Source: Ectocarpus siliculosus
Taxonomy: Eukaryota > Sar > Phaeophyceae > Ectocarpales > Ectocarpaceae
NCBI GenBank assembly: GCA_000310025.1
Contig: FN649751.1
Location: forward strand, 1,973,313-2,019,097
Direction: 5' to 3'
DNA length: 45,785 bases
Part shown: positions 45,281 through 45,785 of the stretch, piece after piece
How the letters are laid out: each line of letters begins with the position of its first letter
Position numbering within the stretch: the stretch's first letter is position 1
Program-made: the position numbers and the translations under genes
Notes under the pieces: model-generated
Seen by the model: only the letters and a program-made list of their open reading frames with translations
The model's database searches: none
Told to the model about the DNA's origin: nothing

Positions 45281-45785
45281 GCCCCCCCTGGTGTTTGCCA
45301 TCGGGGTTGGGTTTTCGTCGCTTGGCAGCGATGTTGTAAAACAAGCCGATCACTTCGTGAACTCGGCAACCAGGTTACCGCTTTTGCCTTTTTTTTTTTT
45401 TTTGCGGTAACCATGAATGGTGGTCGAGTAGATTATGTTGTGCGGGGTCGAGAACCCTCACTCCACGCAAAGGAGACAATCGCACGTTGTGTTAAAATGG
45501 TCAAGCACCCTCGAGGCAGTTACACAGCGCTTCTAACTGTCTCTGGGAGTGAAAGCACCAGAAAATAAATTAGTCAAGTAAGCACAAGATGCCGAACACC
45601 CTTAGCAGGATGCAGCGCACCCTTCATGCGACTCGCCGAATACCTCACGGAGCTTCGCGCTTGGTGATGCGAGAGCCTGGTCCGGTGAGAACCCGGCGTG
45701 CTCCGTCTCGGCTTTGTAGGGATGCGAGGTCAATGGTCTAACGACTACGGCATGCACGACAATGAGTACCCCCCCCCCCCCCCCC
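45281..45785 (+). mobile_element. Dispersed repeat copy 2, ends in poly-C at window edge
   Basis: Inverted relative to the copy at 25746-26366. It contains GGTTACCG, a T run (about 15) and GCGGTAACC, forming an inverted repeat around the homopolymer, and ends GGCATGCACGACAATGAGTA followed by at least 16 C, where the window stops. It lies downstream of the last visible exon of the C2 gene and may be in one of its introns. Confidence 0.8.

Overview
The window is nuclear DNA of an intron-rich eukaryote, most likely a photosynthetic stramenopile and plausibly a brown alga. The reasons are GT-AG introns with consistent phases, GC-rich coding sequence full of Gly/Ser/Ala/Gln runs, many microsatellites, a plastid protein with a heterokont-type bipartite presequence (hydrophobic signal followed by an A-G|F step), genes for flagella/microtubules, and an AP2 domain inside a chromatin protein. 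The lineage is inference; no marker gene is present. Gene models were assembled by hand from reading frames, splice motifs and family signatures. Exon joins were accepted only when phases matched.

Layout. 159-1477 (+): last two exons of TFIIH subunit TFB2/p52. 3750-16279 (-): a giant chromatin gene, about 2,100 residues over at least 14 exons, with order PHD, AP2, long low-complexity linker, PHD, cysteine-rich finger, bromodomain, SET, post-SET. 19074-22999 (-): a sperm-tail PG-rich repeat (STPGR/SHIPPO-type) protein in 5 exons. 24928-29456 (-): a TIC21/PIC1-like (DUF3611) plastid inner-envelope protein in 5 exons, with introns carrying retroelement debris and a 100-N gap. 29816-31779 (+): a PHAX-type RNA-binding-domain protein in 3 exons, head-to-head with TIC21. 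32883-35478 (-): alpha-tubulin N-acetyltransferase in 5 exons. 36133-44860 and beyond (+): an unrecognised protein with coiled coil, ubiquitin-like region, C2 domain and a hydrophobic segment, 16 exons seen, 3' end outside the window. 45281-45785: a dispersed repeat ending in a poly-C run.

The genes do not form one pathway. Two chromatin/transcription genes lie at the left, two microtubule/flagellum genes in the middle, and two divergent pairs (TIC21/PHAX and ATAT/C2 protein) may share promoters. The most striking item is the single-chain PHD-AP2-PHD-Bromo-SET protein: a likely histone lysine methyltransferase carrying its own plant-type sequence-specific DNA-binding domain. Other notable signals are a family of retroelement tails ending in poly-C, an inverted pair of about 0.5-0.6 kb repeats 20 kb apart, and an 8-bp tandem array of splice donors in the C2 gene.
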